Part shown: one piece after another, positions 20,653 through 30,136 of the stretch
Position numbering within the stretch: position 1 is the stretch's first letter
How the letters are laid out: every line of letters begins with the position of its first letter
DNA from: Spirochaetaceae bacterium
GTDB taxonomy: Bacteria; Spirochaetota; Spirochaetia; Treponematales; Breznakiellaceae
Reading direction: 5' to 3'
Assembly (NCBI GenBank): GCA_031282145.1
Contig: JAITEG010000138.1
Span: 1 to 51,759, forward strand
DNA length: 51,759 nucleotides
Notes under the pieces: model-generated
What the model was told of the DNA's origin: nothing
Database searches by the model: none
What the model saw: the letters and a program-made list of their open reading frames with translations, nothing else
Program-made: the position numbers and the translations under genes

Positions 20653-21561
20653 TTACGTCCGGGATAAATACCCCCGTAATTGGGGCATATACCGCCGGTG
20701 ACTTTCCTTAAGGAGGGACGCATCCACATGGGTATAAATTTGGGTGGTGGTAATATCCGCATGTCCCAAAAGCTCCTGCACCGACCGGAGATCCGCCCCG
20801 CCGGCGAGCAGTTCCGTGGCATAACTATGCCGCAGGGTATGCAACTTCGAGGGTATCCCCGCCAGAGCCGCCAGTTTCATATAGTTTCTCCATATTCCCT
20901 TCCGGGAAAGGCGCTTTCCCGTCTTACCGATAAAAAGGGCGGGAGACCTGACCTTGCCCGCCAACCGGGGCCGCGCCTCGGCCAGGTAGCGTTTGAGCCA
21001 GAAGGCGGCTTCTTCTCCAAAGGGTACCAACCGTTCCTTGTTTCCCTTTCCCAATACCCGGGCAATTCCTTCGGTAAAATAAAGATCCCTTAGATTAAGC
21101 GAAGCGGCCTCGGATACCCGGAGACCCGCAGAATAGATGAACTCAAACAAGGCCCGGTCCCGCAGTCCCCGGGGATTATCCATTGGCACCAGGGCGAGCA
21201 TCCGGTCTACCCGTTCCCGGTTAAGTACCTCAGGCAGGTGGAGCCCTTTTTTCGGGGATTCCAGCATCCGGGCGGGATTATCCCGGCGGAGCCCTTCATC
21301 CGCCTCATACCGGAAAAAGGATCTGAGGGCGGAAATTGCTTTAGCCACCGACCGGGAATCAAGGTGGTCCTTATCCCGGCGGGATTTCAGATATGCCATA
21401 AGGGTGGAACTATCCGCCTCCTCATGGGGTATCCCTTCCTTTTGCAGCCATTCCAAAAACAAGCGAATTTCAACTTTATAGGTTTCCGCGGTTAAACGGG
21501 ACCGGCGTTCCAACACGAGGAGCCAGGTATAGTATCTATCCAGCAGACTGGGGCCGTTCAT
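20653..21561 (-). CDS. xerD: Tyrosine recombinase XerD-like
   Basis: [52 protein letters not shown]. Confidence 0.93.
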   Translation of the reverse strand: MNGPSLLDRYYTWLLVLERRSRLTAETYKVEIRLFLEWLQKEGIPHEEADSSTLMAYLKSRRDKDHLDSRSVAKAISALRSFFRYEADEGLRRDNPARMLESPKKGLHLPEVLNRERVDRMLALVPMDNPRGLRDRALFEFIYSAGLRVSEAASLNLRDLYFTEGIARVLGKGNKERLVPFGEEAAFWLKRYLAEARPRLAGKVRSPALFIGKTGKRLSRKGIWRNYMKLAALAGIPSKLHTLRHSYATELLAGGADLRSVQELLGHADITTTQIYTHVDASLLKESHRRYMPQLRGYLSRT

Positions 21562-21566
21562 AAAAC

Positions 21567-22772
21567 TTATATATCCCGGTTATCGGTCCCTGATTTTTCG
21601 GACAATTCCTTTCCACCGGAAAATTTAAAATCCCGAACCACAGTGGGCACCTCAAGATAGTCTTCCCGGTAGTTGTTCCGGTTGGTAAGCCCCGGTTGTT
21701 TTGACCCTGCGCCGAATATACCTCCCCACTCATCTTGACCGAAAAGATCGCTCTGTCCTTTTTTATCCGTTTCCTGAGTCTGGACTTTCGGGCCTATCAT
21801 GGTTTCTTTGTGAAAACCGGTGGCGATCACCGTAACCTGGAGTTTATCCCCCAGTTTGGAATCCAGGGAGGTGCCGTAGATGATCAACGCCTCCTCGTCG
21901 GCCTTTTCGGTAACAATCTGGGCAACCTCTTCCAATTCAACCAGGGTAAGGTTCTCCCCGCCGGCGATATTGATGAGGATCCGCTGGGCTCCCTCCAGGG
22001 TGGTATCTTCCAGCAGGGGATTATCAATGGCGTTATTGGCGGCCAGGGAGGCGCGGTTTTCCCCGCTCCCGATACCGATACCCATAAGGGCATCCCCCTG
22101 TCCGTACATGATGGTCTTTATATCCGCAAAATCAATATTTACGAGGCCCGTCTCGGTGATCAGGTCCGAAATGCCCTGTACCCCCTGCCTGAGTATATCG
22201 TCGGCGATAAGAAAGGCTTCAGGGATCGTGGTTTTCCGTTCCACCGAACTAAAGAGCCGCTGGTTGGGAATGACAATGAGAGTATCAACCGCCTCCCGCA
22301 TCTTGGCGATCCCCTCTTCGGCAAGACGCATCTTATACTTGCCCTCAAACCCGAAGGGCTTAGTTACCACTCCCACGGTCAAGGCTCCGCATTCCCGGGC
22401 GACCTGGGCGATAACCGGGGCAGCCCCGGTTCCCGTACCGCCCCCCATGCCGGCGGTCACAAAAACCATATCCGCCCCTTTCACGGCATTAGCGATTACT
22501 TCCCGGTCTTCCATGGCAGCCTTTTCCCCAATCTCAGGTTTACCGCCAGCCCCAAGACCGGAGGTAAGCTTGGCGCCAATGGACAAGGTAACCTTCGCTT
22601 TCGACCCATTTAATGCCTGCCGGTCCGTATTGGCGGCGATAAACTCCACCCCCTGGACCTCGCATTGAATCATGCGATTCACCGCATTGCAGCCGCCCCC
22701 TCCCGCACCGATAACTTTGATAATCGTCCGTCTTTCATTGGCGACTTTGTCGTCCAATACTTGAATGTCCAT
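21567..22772 (-). CDS. ftsZ: Cell division protein FtsZ
   Basis: [33 protein letters not shown] tubulin motif, C-terminal [13 protein letters not shown]. Confidence 0.98.
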   Translation of the reverse strand: MDIQVLDDKVANERRTIIKVIGAGGGGCNAVNRMIQCEVQGVEFIAANTDRQALNGSKAKVTLSIGAKLTSGLGAGGKPEIGEKAAMEDREVIANAVKGADMVFVTAGMGGGTGTGAAPVIAQVARECGALTVGVVTKPFGFEGKYKMRLAEEGIAKMREAVDTLIVIPNQRLFSSVERKTTIPEAFLIADDILRQGVQGISDLITETGLVNIDFADIKTIMYGQGDALMGIGIGSGENRASLAANNAIDNPLLEDTTLEGAQRILINIAGGENLTLVELEEVAQIVTEKADEEALIIYGTSLDSKLGDKLQVTVIATGFHKETMIGPKVQTQETDKKGQSDLFGQDEWGGIFGAGSKQPGLTNRNNYREDYLEVPTVVRDFKFSGGKELSEKSGTDNRDI

Positions 22773-22894
22773 AAAACCCCTCCCAAATCATTTCCTTAAT
22801 TCAATATTTTTAGGCGTTCCCATCCGCCCTTATGAAGTATCCTCGTCTCAAATTCATGGCCCCAGGGACCAGGGAATTGTGAAACCGCTCCGAT

Positions 22895-24154
22895 TCAAAA
22901 AAATTCCTTTCTTAACCAGTCCACCAGTTTACCGATCAACGGCGTCTGTCCTTTTTCGTAAGGACGCGTGTCGGTTCCCCGCTCGCCACCCTGCTTTTCT
23001 TCCCGCAGAGCCCCTTCCAATACCAGGCCCACGGCGGTGGCGTATACCGGACTCCGGTACTCCTCCACCAACCCTCCTACCGGAAGGGGGATTCCCACCC
23101 TGACGGGCAGTTTAAACACATGAGCCGCCAGTTCCGCAGCCCCCAGAAGCTGGGCTCCCCCGCCGCAGAGGACGATCCCCCCCCCCAAGGGGCGGGAAAG
23201 GGAAAGCTTATCCAACTTTTCCTTCACCATAGTGAAAATTTCCTCCATCCGGGGACGGATAATCGCCAGGAGCTGGGATCGGGGTATGGGCAAAGGGGGC
23301 CGCCCCCCTACCCCGGGAACGATGATATCGTCATCCCCTTCAAGAAATTCATCCCAGCAGCACCCCGCGTCCAGCTTGATCCGCTCGGCGGTTTCAAAGG
23401 CGATATTTTTGAGCAGAGATATGTCGCCGGTAACCTGGATACCCCCCGCGGGAATAGTGGTGGTCGAATAAGGGGTACCGCCGGTGTACACCATCACATT
23501 GGTAGTCCCCCCCCCCAAGTCTATCAGGGCCACTCCCAGTTCCTTTTCTTCCTCGGTAAGGACGGAACGGCCGGCGGCCAGGGATTGGAGGATCATATCG
23601 TTAACCCTGAAACCAGCCCGGTTAACACATTTCATCAAGTTTTGGGCACTGGTTACCGAGCAGGTTATGATATGAACCTCTGCCTCAAGACGGACCCCGA
23701 TCATATCCAGGGGATCCCGGATACCCTTTTGATCGTCAACGATATAACTCTGGGGGATTACTTCCAGAACCTGCCGGTCCATGGGGATCACCACCGCCCG
23801 GGCCGCTTCCAACACCCGATTAATATCTTCAGGACCAATCTCCCGGGTTTCCCGGTTTTTTCCGGTAACCGCCACTACCCCCCGGGAATTAATCCCGTCG
23901 ATGTGACTTCCCCCGATGCCGGTCCAGCAGGTGTGGACCTCCCGGCCGCTCATCATCTCCGCCGCCTCAATGGCGGCGGCAACCGACTTGAGGGTAGCTT
24001 CAATATTTACCACCACCCCCTTTCGCAGGCCCGTGGAGGCGCTTTTCCCCACACCGGTTATTTCGAGTGTCCCATTTTCATTACGCTCGCCAATTACGGC
24101 GCAAACCTTGGTGGTACCGATATCGAGACCAACCACTAAATCATCATTAGCCAG
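22895..24154 (-). CDS. ftsA: Cell division protein FtsA; proposed CTG start at 24154 (ORF track uses GTG at 24136)
   Basis: VGLDIGTTKVCAVIG, GGGTTNVMVY, C-terminal LVDWLRKEFF; in-frame TAA just upstream, GGAGG 6 nt before CTG. Confidence 0.9.
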   Translation of the reverse strand: MANDDLVVGLDIGTTKVCAVIGERNENGTLEITGVGKSASTGLRKGVVVNIEATLKSVAAAIEAAEMMSGREVHTCWTGIGGSHIDGINSRGVVAVTGKNRETREIGPEDINRVLEAARAVVIPMDRQVLEVIPQSYIVDDQKGIRDPLDMIGVRLEAEVHIITCSVTSAQNLMKCVNRAGFRVNDMILQSLAAGRSVLTEEEKELGVALIDLGGGTTNVMVYTGGTPYSTTTIPAGGIQVTGDISLLKNIAFETAERIKLDAGCCWDEFLEGDDDIIVPGVGGRPPLPIPRSQLLAIIRPRMEEIFTMVKEKLDKLSLSRPLGGGIVLCGGGAQLLGAAELAAHVFKLPVRVGIPLPVGGLVEEYRSPVYATAVGLVLEGALREEKQGGERGTDTRPYEKGQTPLIGKLVDWLRKEFF

Positions 24155-24965
24155 AGGATGCCTCCTTTAGGGTATAGGATGCCGTACCGGTTCTAAAATC
24201 AATTTCATCAACCTGAGTACCCTGAGAAACAATAACATCAATTGCCAGCATCATATATCGAAGCATATCTTCATGCAATTCCGCCGCAGAACGGATCCGT
24301 ACCGGGTTATGATTGGGATAGAGGATGAGGTCGAATCCATCGTAGATTTTCGGGTGGATCCTAATTTCGGAAAAAGCGGTCAACAGTTCTGGCGCGGTAG
24401 TATGGATCCGTTCCAGACTGGCGAGAAACCCGGTGAATACCGGAGAAAGCCGCATCCCCAATATCGGTTCATTCAAGGCAAGACCGGAGATCAACGGTAA
24501 GGAAGGAGAAAGAGGTTCATCCTCCAGGGAGGTTCCGATTTTAAAGATCACCCCCTGTTTATCAAAAAACGCCGGGGTAATTTTTTCCCCGATTCTTACC
24601 AGCGTAAAAGCCAGGGCCTCCCGGGGTTCAAGCACTATCATTACCGAATCGGGAAAATGTTTTATCACCCTGGCGGATTTAACCTGATAAAGCCCCTCCA
24701 GGTTGGCCTCAACCACCGCGGGGTTTACCGTCATATACGAAGAATGGGAATTGATTCCCGCCCGGTTTAAGACCAGGTTCCTTTCGATACCCGGAATTCC
24801 CGTCACCTCCACTGCCTGTAAGGGCATACAGGGGCTGATAAAAAGAAACCAGCAGAGTTCCGCCCCAACCACCATGGCAAGGATAATAACGATCCGTTTA
24901 AGCTTCCTATCCACACCGGAAACATTTTTTTTGTGCGGAGCCGCATAGGCATAATAACTAGCCAA
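24147..24965 (-). CDS. ftsQ: FtsQ/DivIB-type division protein with POTRA domain
   Basis: Short cytoplasmic N-terminus, one TM, POTRA-like VEVTGIPGIERNLVLNRAGI; position between ftsW and ftsA; TTG start. Confidence 0.85.
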   Translation of the reverse strand: MASYYAYAAPHKKNVSGVDRKLKRIVIILAMVVGAELCWFLFISPCMPLQAVEVTGIPGIERNLVLNRAGINSHSSYMTVNPAVVEANLEGLYQVKSARVIKHFPDSVMIVLEPREALAFTLVRIGEKITPAFFDKQGVIFKIGTSLEDEPLSPSLPLISGLALNEPILGMRLSPVFTGFLASLERIHTTAPELLTAFSEIRIHPKIYDGFDLILYPNHNPVRIRSAAELHEDMLRYMMLAIDVIVSQGTQVDEIDFRTGTASYTLKEASSG

Positions 24966-26139
24966 AGTTTACCTCCGGCCCCCTAAAAATTCCGGTATTC
25001 CGGGAAGGCCCCAATTCCTGGGGAAGGCCTGAAACATTTACGATCAAACCGGCGATCAACAGGGTAGTAGCCAGAGAAGATCCGCCGGCGGAAAAAAACG
25101 GCAGGGGTATTCCTGTAGCGGGAAGAAGGCCGGAAACTACAGCGACATTCAAAAGCATTTGGGAACTTATGGTAGTAACCAGCCCAAAGACGAGGAGCCG
25201 CCCAAAGGTATCCTCGGTCCGCAAAGCCACCCGATATCCCCGTACCACAAAAACTCCTAAGAGGAGGAAGAAAAGCAGGATCCCTATAAAGCCAGTTTCT
25301 TCCGCGTAGGAAGAAAAAATAAAATCCGAATGTATCTCCGGTACGCTGGAAATTTTTCTTACCCCCTGACCAATACCCTTGCCCCAAAATCCCCCGGATT
25401 CTATGGTCAGGATAGAGGAATGGACCTGATAACCCGCGCCCAGGGGTTCCCAGTCGGGCCAGATAAAACTTATCAACCGCCGGAGACGGTGTTCCTTGGT
25501 AAAAATGAGGAGAACCGACAGGGGCCCCAAGATTACCCCGGCGCCGATAAAATACCTGAGCGGTACCCCCGTAAAGAAAAAAATCAGGAGAGCGTTTACC
25601 GCAACAAACAAGGCGGTGGAAAAATTATTCTGCAAATAAATCAAAAAGAAAAAGAGCATGGTCACCATGGTGGGGGGCAAAATTCCCGAAGAAAAAACCC
25701 GGATCTTATCCTCTTTTTTGGTAAATATATGGGCCAAATACAAAGGTAATACCAGTTTAACCAACTCTGAAGGTTGATACGTATTGGAACCAATATGAAT
25801 CCACCGGGCCGCGCCGTTTTTTGTAACCCCAATACCGGGAACAAAGGTCAAAAGGCACATCAAGAGGGTTCCGAAGACCAGGGGGACAATACATTTTCTC
25901 ACTATCCGCAGGGGTATCCGCAGGGCAAGAAAAAACAACAGGACCCCCAAGCCCCCTAAGACAATCTGCCGGGAAAAGAAATACAAACCGTCTCCAAAAA
26001 AACGCTCCCCAAAGGCATAGGAGGCGGAATACAGAGTAACCAGGCCCACGCCGGTAAACAGAATAATAACGGCTATCAAAAGATGATCATAATGATTCCC
26101 GCGACCCGCCGGATCCACCACAAATTGGTTCATCGACAT
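24958..26139 (-). CDS. ftsW: SEDS family glycosyltransferase FtsW
   Basis: VTLYSASYAFG, GAARWIHIGSNTYQPSELVKL, LPATGIPLPFFSAGGSSL. Confidence 0.95.
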   Translation of the reverse strand: MSMNQFVVDPAGRGNHYDHLLIAVIILFTGVGLVTLYSASYAFGERFFGDGLYFFSRQIVLGGLGVLLFFLALRIPLRIVRKCIVPLVFGTLLMCLLTFVPGIGVTKNGAARWIHIGSNTYQPSELVKLVLPLYLAHIFTKKEDKIRVFSSGILPPTMVTMLFFFLIYLQNNFSTALFVAVNALLIFFFTGVPLRYFIGAGVILGPLSVLLIFTKEHRLRRLISFIWPDWEPLGAGYQVHSSILTIESGGFWGKGIGQGVRKISSVPEIHSDFIFSSYAEETGFIGILLFFLLLGVFVVRGYRVALRTEDTFGRLLVFGLVTTISSQMLLNVAVVSGLLPATGIPLPFFSAGGSSLATTLLIAGLIVNVSGLPQELGPSRNTGIFRGPEVNFG

Positions 26140-26148
26140 CTCTCCGCC

Positions 26149-27228
26149 TTATTGAATTTTCAACGTTGAAAGGGCTATAATCGCAAACAAGCCCCCAAGG
26201 ATCCAGAAGCGAATAACCACCTTAGTTTCCGCCCAGCCGGATAATTCAAAGTGGTGATGTAGAGGGGCCATACGGAACACCCGTTTCTTCCGCATTTTAT
26301 ACATCATAACCTGGAGGATCACCGAAGCGGCTTCCAAAACAAAAACGCCGCCGATGATAAGGATCAGAATCTCCTTCTTTATTATAAGAGAAATAGTGGC
26401 AATAACCCCCCCCAAGGATAAACTTCCCACGTCTCCCATAAAAACCTCGGCGGGGTGGGCGTTAAACCAGAGAAATCCCACACAGGCCCCCACCACCCCA
26501 AGGCAAAAGACGGTCAATTCTCCGGCGCCTTTGATATAGGGGATCCCCAGATAAGAAGAATAATCCACCCGGCCTGAAAGGTAGGTAAGGATGGCCAGAG
26601 CAATAAAAACCAGGATCAGAAGTCCCGCGGCAAGGCCGTCCAGGCCGTCGGAGAGGTTAACCGCGTTGGATTCTCCCACCACGAGGAGTACCGCGAAGGG
26701 GATCCAGAGAAAGCCCATATCCACCACCGGGTTCTTAAAAAAGGGCAGATAAAGGAAAGTAACTCCCTCTCCCCCGGAAAAATAGAGAATAAACACAATA
26801 CCAAAGGCAATCAGAAACTGAAAAGCCAATTTTGCCCACGCCGGAAGTCCTTCGGAATTATGCCGCCTTAGTTTGAGATAATCATCCAGAAAGCCCACGG
26901 CGCCGAAACAAACCAGGGCCCCCAGGGTAAGCCATACTTTATCATTATGTATATCCTCCCAGAGCAGTACCGCTACCATCATAGAGATAATAATGAAAAC
27001 CCCGCCCATAGTGGGAGTTCCGTTTTTTATCAAATGGGTCTTGGGACCATCCCCCCGAACAGACTGACCAACCTTGAACTTTCGCAAGGATTCAATAATC
27101 CGGGGACCGAACATAAAACAGATCAAGAGGGTAGTTAACGCCGCATAAGCCCCCCGAAAGGTAAGGTACTGCAGAATATTGAGAGGACTAAAATATTTGA
27201 CCAAGGGGTAAACAAATTTTAAAAACAC
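26149..27228 (-). CDS. mraY: Phospho-N-acetylmuramoyl-pentapeptide-transferase MraY
   Basis: GTPTMGGVFI, NLSDGLDGLAAG, GDVGSLSLGG, APLHHHFELSGWAETKVV. Confidence 0.97.
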   Translation of the reverse strand: MFLKFVYPLVKYFSPLNILQYLTFRGAYAALTTLLICFMFGPRIIESLRKFKVGQSVRGDGPKTHLIKNGTPTMGGVFIIISMMVAVLLWEDIHNDKVWLTLGALVCFGAVGFLDDYLKLRRHNSEGLPAWAKLAFQFLIAFGIVFILYFSGGEGVTFLYLPFFKNPVVDMGFLWIPFAVLLVVGESNAVNLSDGLDGLAAGLLILVFIALAILTYLSGRVDYSSYLGIPYIKGAGELTVFCLGVVGACVGFLWFNAHPAEVFMGDVGSLSLGGVIATISLIIKKEILILIIGGVFVLEAASVILQVMMYKMRKKRVFRMAPLHHHFELSGWAETKVVIRFWILGGLFAIIALSTLKIQ

Positions 27229-27250
27229 CTATACCCTCCCATAAATCAGG

Positions 27251-27544
27251 CTATCCATCGGTATGGGTTGCCCCTTTTATCTGAACCTGCAGCACTTCCT
27301 CGGGCCGCTTTTTGTATAATCCCAAATCGTGCTCGGCGATATACGTTATCCGCTCCGGGGAAGATAATACCGCAATCCCCACGATAAGCCGCTTATTGCT
27401 TTCTATCCATTCTTCCTGGACAGCTTCCAGTTCCTTTACTTCTTTTTCCAACTCCGCGTATCTGGTGGCCTGCCATACGGTAAGACCCAGAAATAGAGGA
27501 ATTGTGAAGGTTACCAAATATAGAATCACCCGTCGTTTCATCAC
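27251..27544 (-). CDS. ftsL: FtsL-like bitopic division protein
   Basis: 97 aa, one N-terminal TM and coiled coil; between rsmH and mraY; 4-nt overlap with rsmH. Confidence 0.65.
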   Translation of the reverse strand: MMKRRVILYLVTFTIPLFLGLTVWQATRYAELEKEVKELEAVQEEWIESNKRLIVGIAVLSSPERITYIAEHDLGLYKKRPEEVLQVQIKGATHTDG

Positions 27545-28491
27545 CGGCCATCCTCGTCCAGAACTTTTTCCGCCACCCGTAATTTGGCACTTCGGGAAGG
27601 GGGGTTATTTTTTACCTCATCCTCCCCAGGGGATACCGCTTTACGGGTTAAAAGATTAATCATTCGGCGTCCCCCACATCTACATATCGGCGCTTCCGGA
27701 GGACAGATACAGTCCTTGTTTTTCTCCCTAAAATAATTTTTCACCATCCGGTCTTCCAGGGAATGAAAGGTGATAACCCCCAAACGTCCTCCGTTTTCCA
27801 GGGCCCCCAGGGCCGCCTCCAGAAGCTCCGGCAGCTGGGATAATTCCCCATTTACCGCTATCCGCAGGGCCTGGAAGGTCCTGGTTGCCGGGTGTATCGC
27901 CCCCCGCCGGTAAGCGGAAGGAACCGCCCGTTCCACGATTTCCGCCAGGACTGCGGAACGGGTTATGGCCGAATGGGAACGGGCATCGATAATAGCCCGG
28001 GCGATACGCCGGGAATACCGTTCTTCCCCGTATTTATATATGAGATCCGCCAACTCTTTTTCGGAGAGCCGGGCCAGGAGCTGGGCCGCTGAGATTCCCC
28101 GGTTAGGATCGATCCGCATATCCAACACCTCATCCCTACTGAAACTAAAACCCCGGCGGGATTTTTCGTAGTGGTAGCGGCTGACCCCCAGATCCATCAA
28201 GATGGTATCAGGCCGCTTAATATCCCGGGGAATATCCGCGAAAAATTCCTGGGACCACCCGGGATAAAAATGTATCCGATCCCCAAATTCCTTAAGCCGT
28301 TCCTGGGCTATCTTCTGGATATCCCCATCGGCGTCAATCCCTATGATCCGCAGGCTGGGAAAATGGGATAAAAAGGCATAACTATGCCCCCCCTCCCCCA
28401 AGGTGGCGTCCACCATGAGTTCCCCATCGGAACGGGGGCCGAGATAAAAAATCGTCTCCTCCAGTAAAACCGGAGTATGAACCACTTCCAC
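27541..28491 (-). CDS. rsmH: 16S rRNA m4C1402 methyltransferase RsmH (MraW)
   Basis: HTPVLLEETIFYL, DATLGEGGHSYAFL, ITFHSLEDRMVKNYF. Confidence 0.97.
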   Translation of the reverse strand: MEVVHTPVLLEETIFYLGPRSDGELMVDATLGEGGHSYAFLSHFPSLRIIGIDADGDIQKIAQERLKEFGDRIHFYPGWSQEFFADIPRDIKRPDTILMDLGVSRYHYEKSRRGFSFSRDEVLDMRIDPNRGISAAQLLARLSEKELADLIYKYGEERYSRRIARAIIDARSHSAITRSAVLAEIVERAVPSAYRRGAIHPATRTFQALRIAVNGELSQLPELLEAALGALENGGRLGVITFHSLEDRMVKNYFREKNKDCICPPEAPICRCGGRRMINLLTRKAVSPGEDEVKNNPPSRSAKLRVAEKVLDEDGR

Positions 28492-28976
28492 TATTCCTCA
28501 CCACCCCGAGACTCATACCCTGATTGAGGAACATAATTCCCTTCCCCACCCAACTCTTCAAAACTCATCCTAAATTCCGCTTCGGTGGAACCCCTATAGT
28601 TCCGGTACCGGTCGATATTCCATATTTCCATATAATCCAACTGGCCCAATATGATACAGTCCTTTGAAAGCCCCGCAAAATCCCTGAGGCTTTGGGGAAT
28701 TGCGATACGGCCGGCCTTGTCAATTTCCACCTCCTGGGCAGGACCAATGATCCTCCGCCTGACCACCCGGGAACTGGCCTTAAAGATGGAAGTGGAGTTC
28801 AAAACCTTCCGCAAAAGGTCTTCCCAGAATTCGGGAGGACATACCCAAATACAATCCTCTCCGCCCTGAGTAAGGAACACCCTATTACCCGGTAAAATAG
28901 AACGGAACCGGGAGGGAAGACTCACCCGGCCTTTATCGTCTAAGGTATTGTTAAATTCCCCTATCAACAAATCCAT
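28491..28976 (-). CDS. mraZ: Transcriptional regulator MraZ
   Basis: GEFNNTLDDKGRVSLPSRFR and second AbrB-like repeat VEIDKAGRIAIPQSLRDFAGL. Confidence 0.95.
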   Translation of the reverse strand: MDLLIGEFNNTLDDKGRVSLPSRFRSILPGNRVFLTQGGEDCIWVCPPEFWEDLLRKVLNSTSIFKASSRVVRRRIIGPAQEVEIDKAGRIAIPQSLRDFAGLSKDCIILGQLDYMEIWNIDRYRNYRGSTEAEFRMSFEELGGEGNYVPQSGYESRGGEE

Positions 28977-29055
28977 TCCACTATTTCCTAATTTTTCCCA
29001 TCTTTTCCTAATTTATCCCACTTTTATCTTATATTCATCATTTTATCCGGGTCAA
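28976..29055 (-). promoter_or_regulatory. mraZ promoter (TTGACC-N16-TATAAG) plus MraZ-box array of 10-bp-phased TGGGA/TAGGA repeats
   Basis: Plus-strand tccca/tccta at 28986-28990, 28996-29000, 29006-29010, 29016-29020 and degenerate ttcca at 28976-28980; -10 29028-29033; -35 29050-29055. Confidence 0.8.
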
Positions 29056-29160
29056 TGCCTTGTTTCAGAAAAAATTATAAATAGTAACTTTTTTTTTCTA
29101 AGATACTACACGGTTGTTTAGGATTTCAAATTTTTACCCCCGCGGCGGCTAAAACCGAAG

Positions 29161-29460
29161 GTGCAGGTACGGCTTGTACAGGAAGAAACTGCCCGGTATG
29201 ATCGGCCTATGTTTTTGAACGAATATTTTATCGTTTTTCCCGAGGGAGATGTCCAGGAAATTCAAGGACGGCTTTCCCTCAATGCTATAGTGGATATAAA
29301 CGGCAATCCCCTGGATCTTCCCCTGAAGACCAACCGGATGATCGCCTTTAGGGTCAGCCGGATCAAGGTACATGAAAACCGGGGGGGTAACGAGACCCTT
29401 CATTTTTTGGAACTCCTCAGCGCCCAAGAACTCCTGTCCTATACCGGGAACCGCCCATGA
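29161..29460 (+). CDS. Hypothetical protein; start uncertain (GTG 29161 or the downstream ATG of MFLNEYFIVFPEG)
   Basis: Open frame overlapping the next gene by 4 nt; no family recognised. Confidence 0.6.
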   Translation: MQVRLVQEETARYDRPMFLNEYFIVFPEGDVQEIQGRLSLNAIVDINGNPLDLPLKTNRMIAFRVSRIKVHENRGGNETLHFLELLSAQELLSYTGNRP

Positions 29461-30134
29461 AAGGGATCGGGACTGAGGGCGAAAGCGGTCTCCACCGGGC
29501 CCTCAAATTCCGCTACACCGGCGAGGGGGGGCAAACCGAAATTCCCTTAAAGGGCTATGTTTGTGACGGCGTAACTGCGGGAGGGGAATATATTGAAGTC
29601 CAAACCGGCAGTTTTAAACCCCTCCGGGAAAAGGTTGAAAAATTAACCGAAACCGGTCCGGTCCGGATCATCCATCCTATTATGGTCACCAAATACCTGG
29701 AACTCTTTGACGAAAGGGGAACCCTGCTCTCCCGTAGAAAAAGCCCCCGAAAGGGAACCCCCTGGGACCTCTTCAAAGCCCTGGTTTACGCGCCGGATCT
29801 TCCCGAAATTCCGGGGATCACCATAGAGTTGGCCCTGGTGGAAGTGTCCGAACAACGGGTCCGGGACGGCCGAGGTTCCTGGCGGCGAGGGGGGATCAGT
29901 ATTACCGGCCGGGAACTCCTGGCCCACCACGGCTCCATCCCCCTTGTCCGCCCCCAGGACTACCGGTTTTTTGTTCCCTTTCAAGAAGACGAGACCTTTA
30001 CGGTCCGTTCCCTGGAAAAAAAAGCGAGGATTCCCCCTGCCTTGGCAGGAAAAACCCTCTATGTCCTTACCCGGCTTTCCGTCACCACCCGGATCGGAAA
30101 AAACGGCCGGGCCTGGGTCTATCGCCTCAGGTGA
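29457..30134 (+). CDS. Hypothetical protein, possible PD-(D/E)XK-like fold with ExQ variant and C-terminal wHTH-like region
   Basis: ESGLHRALKFRY...VCDGV...YIEVQTGSFKPLREKVEKL pattern. Confidence 0.65.
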   Translation: MKGIGTEGESGLHRALKFRYTGEGGQTEIPLKGYVCDGVTAGGEYIEVQTGSFKPLREKVEKLTETGPVRIIHPIMVTKYLELFDERGTLLSRRKSPRKGTPWDLFKALVYAPDLPEIPGITIELALVEVSEQRVRDGRGSWRRGGISITGRELLAHHGSIPLVRPQDYRFFVPFQEDETFTVRSLEKKARIPPALAGKTLYVLTRLSVTTRIGKNGRAWVYRLR

Positions 30135-30136
30135 GA

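Noticed and set aside
21735-22668. 292-aa and 262-aa plus-strand ORFs
   Set aside because: Antisense to ftsZ; both frames open only because of codon bias.
23120-24139. 339-aa plus-strand ORF
   Set aside because: Antisense to ftsA, compositionally a shadow ORF.
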